From JAJEEA01 sp965116765 (GTDB taxonomy: Bacteria > Acidobacteriota > Vicinamibacteria > Vicinamibacterales > UBA8438): a stretch of DNA of 64,000 nt. Each line of letters starts with the position of its first letter. Within the stretch, counting starts at the first letter, position 1. The notes below the pieces were generated by a model that worked only from the letters and a program-made list of their open reading frames with translations, did no database searches and was not told the DNA's origin. Of this stretch, positions 63,856-64,000 are shown in pieces. The position numbers and the translations under genes were made by a program. Location of the stretch: NCBI GenBank assembly GCA_965116765.1, contig OZ220718.1, forward strand, positions 4,712,001 to 4,776,000, given 5' to 3'.

Positions 63856-64000
63856 GGCGGCAACTGTACAGGACGCGGGTCACCTCTGACATCATCGAGC
63901 GGTCTTGTCACGACCAGCGGTACTTCGGGGCCGTGGACGCGGCCCCCGACTGACTGTCGGCGTCTCCCGTCCCGACCTCAGCAGCCCGTGGTGAAACCCC

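Overview
The window is a 64 kb piece of a very GC-rich Gram-negative genome. Two large TonB-dependent receptors carry an N-terminal carboxypeptidase-regulatory-like (Oar-type) domain. There is also a MoxR/DUF58/VWA (Bat-type) operon, PQQ biosynthesis genes, a c-type haem protein with a regulatory-like domain, and many toxin-antitoxin and defence genes. This combination fits Acidobacteriota, probably class Vicinamibacteria. That assignment is inference from gene content; no rRNA gene is present to confirm it.

Layout. 0-5.9 kb: pqqA (minus) diverges from pqqC and two family-2 glycosyltransferases (plus). A minus-strand operon follows with a small membrane protein, a DUF1611 (DgcN-like) protein and an ornithine/alanine-racemase-like enzyme. 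6.5-13.6 kb: housekeeping genes, namely a cold-shock protein, a MATE exporter, an M20 dipeptidase, a CoA-transferase B subunit, a TPR protein and a dienelactone-hydrolase-like lipoprotein. 13.6-29.1 kb: an accessory or defence island with many broken genes. It holds a methyltransferase, a YgjP metallopeptidase, type I restriction HsdR, a HigBA-like TA pair, fused antitoxins, a BRCT protein, a TM0106/RecB-type nuclease-helicase, an AAA ATPase plus DUF4276-like pair, VapBC and Uma2. 29.1-35.4 kb: the MoxR-Bat operon. 35.6-43.9 kb: a TonB receptor, a large secreted c-haem/propeller protein, small secreted proteins and a tryptophanase-like lyase. 44.1-48.3 kb: a glycosyltransferase, a coiled-coil protein and a methyltransferase, probably for a surface glycan. 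48.5-53.3 kb: an SDR, phosphofructokinase, aldo-keto reductase, SEC-C protein and quinone reductase. 53.6-58.3 kb: a lysine/diaminopimelate operon (ACT domain, dapB, dapA, dapD, dapE-like). 58.3-63.9 kb: a tandem cyclophilin, a RES/Xre toxin-antitoxin pair and a second, frameshifted TonB receptor.

Two patterns stand out. First, an 88-bp double-hairpin element bounded by CTAG occurs at least seven times. It sits at the stop codons of several genes and once lies in frame inside the nuclease-helicase gene. A second CTAG-bounded palindromic element also sits on a stop codon. Second, several operon junctions contain small linker ORFs joined to both neighbours by 4-base ATGA/GTGA overlaps, and some are visibly built from duplicated gene starts and ends. 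The best case is three successive 30-31-residue ORFs between dapB and dapA. About ten frameshifts are present. Most are single-base changes, several in homopolymer runs, so assembly error and true decay cannot be separated from the sequence alone.
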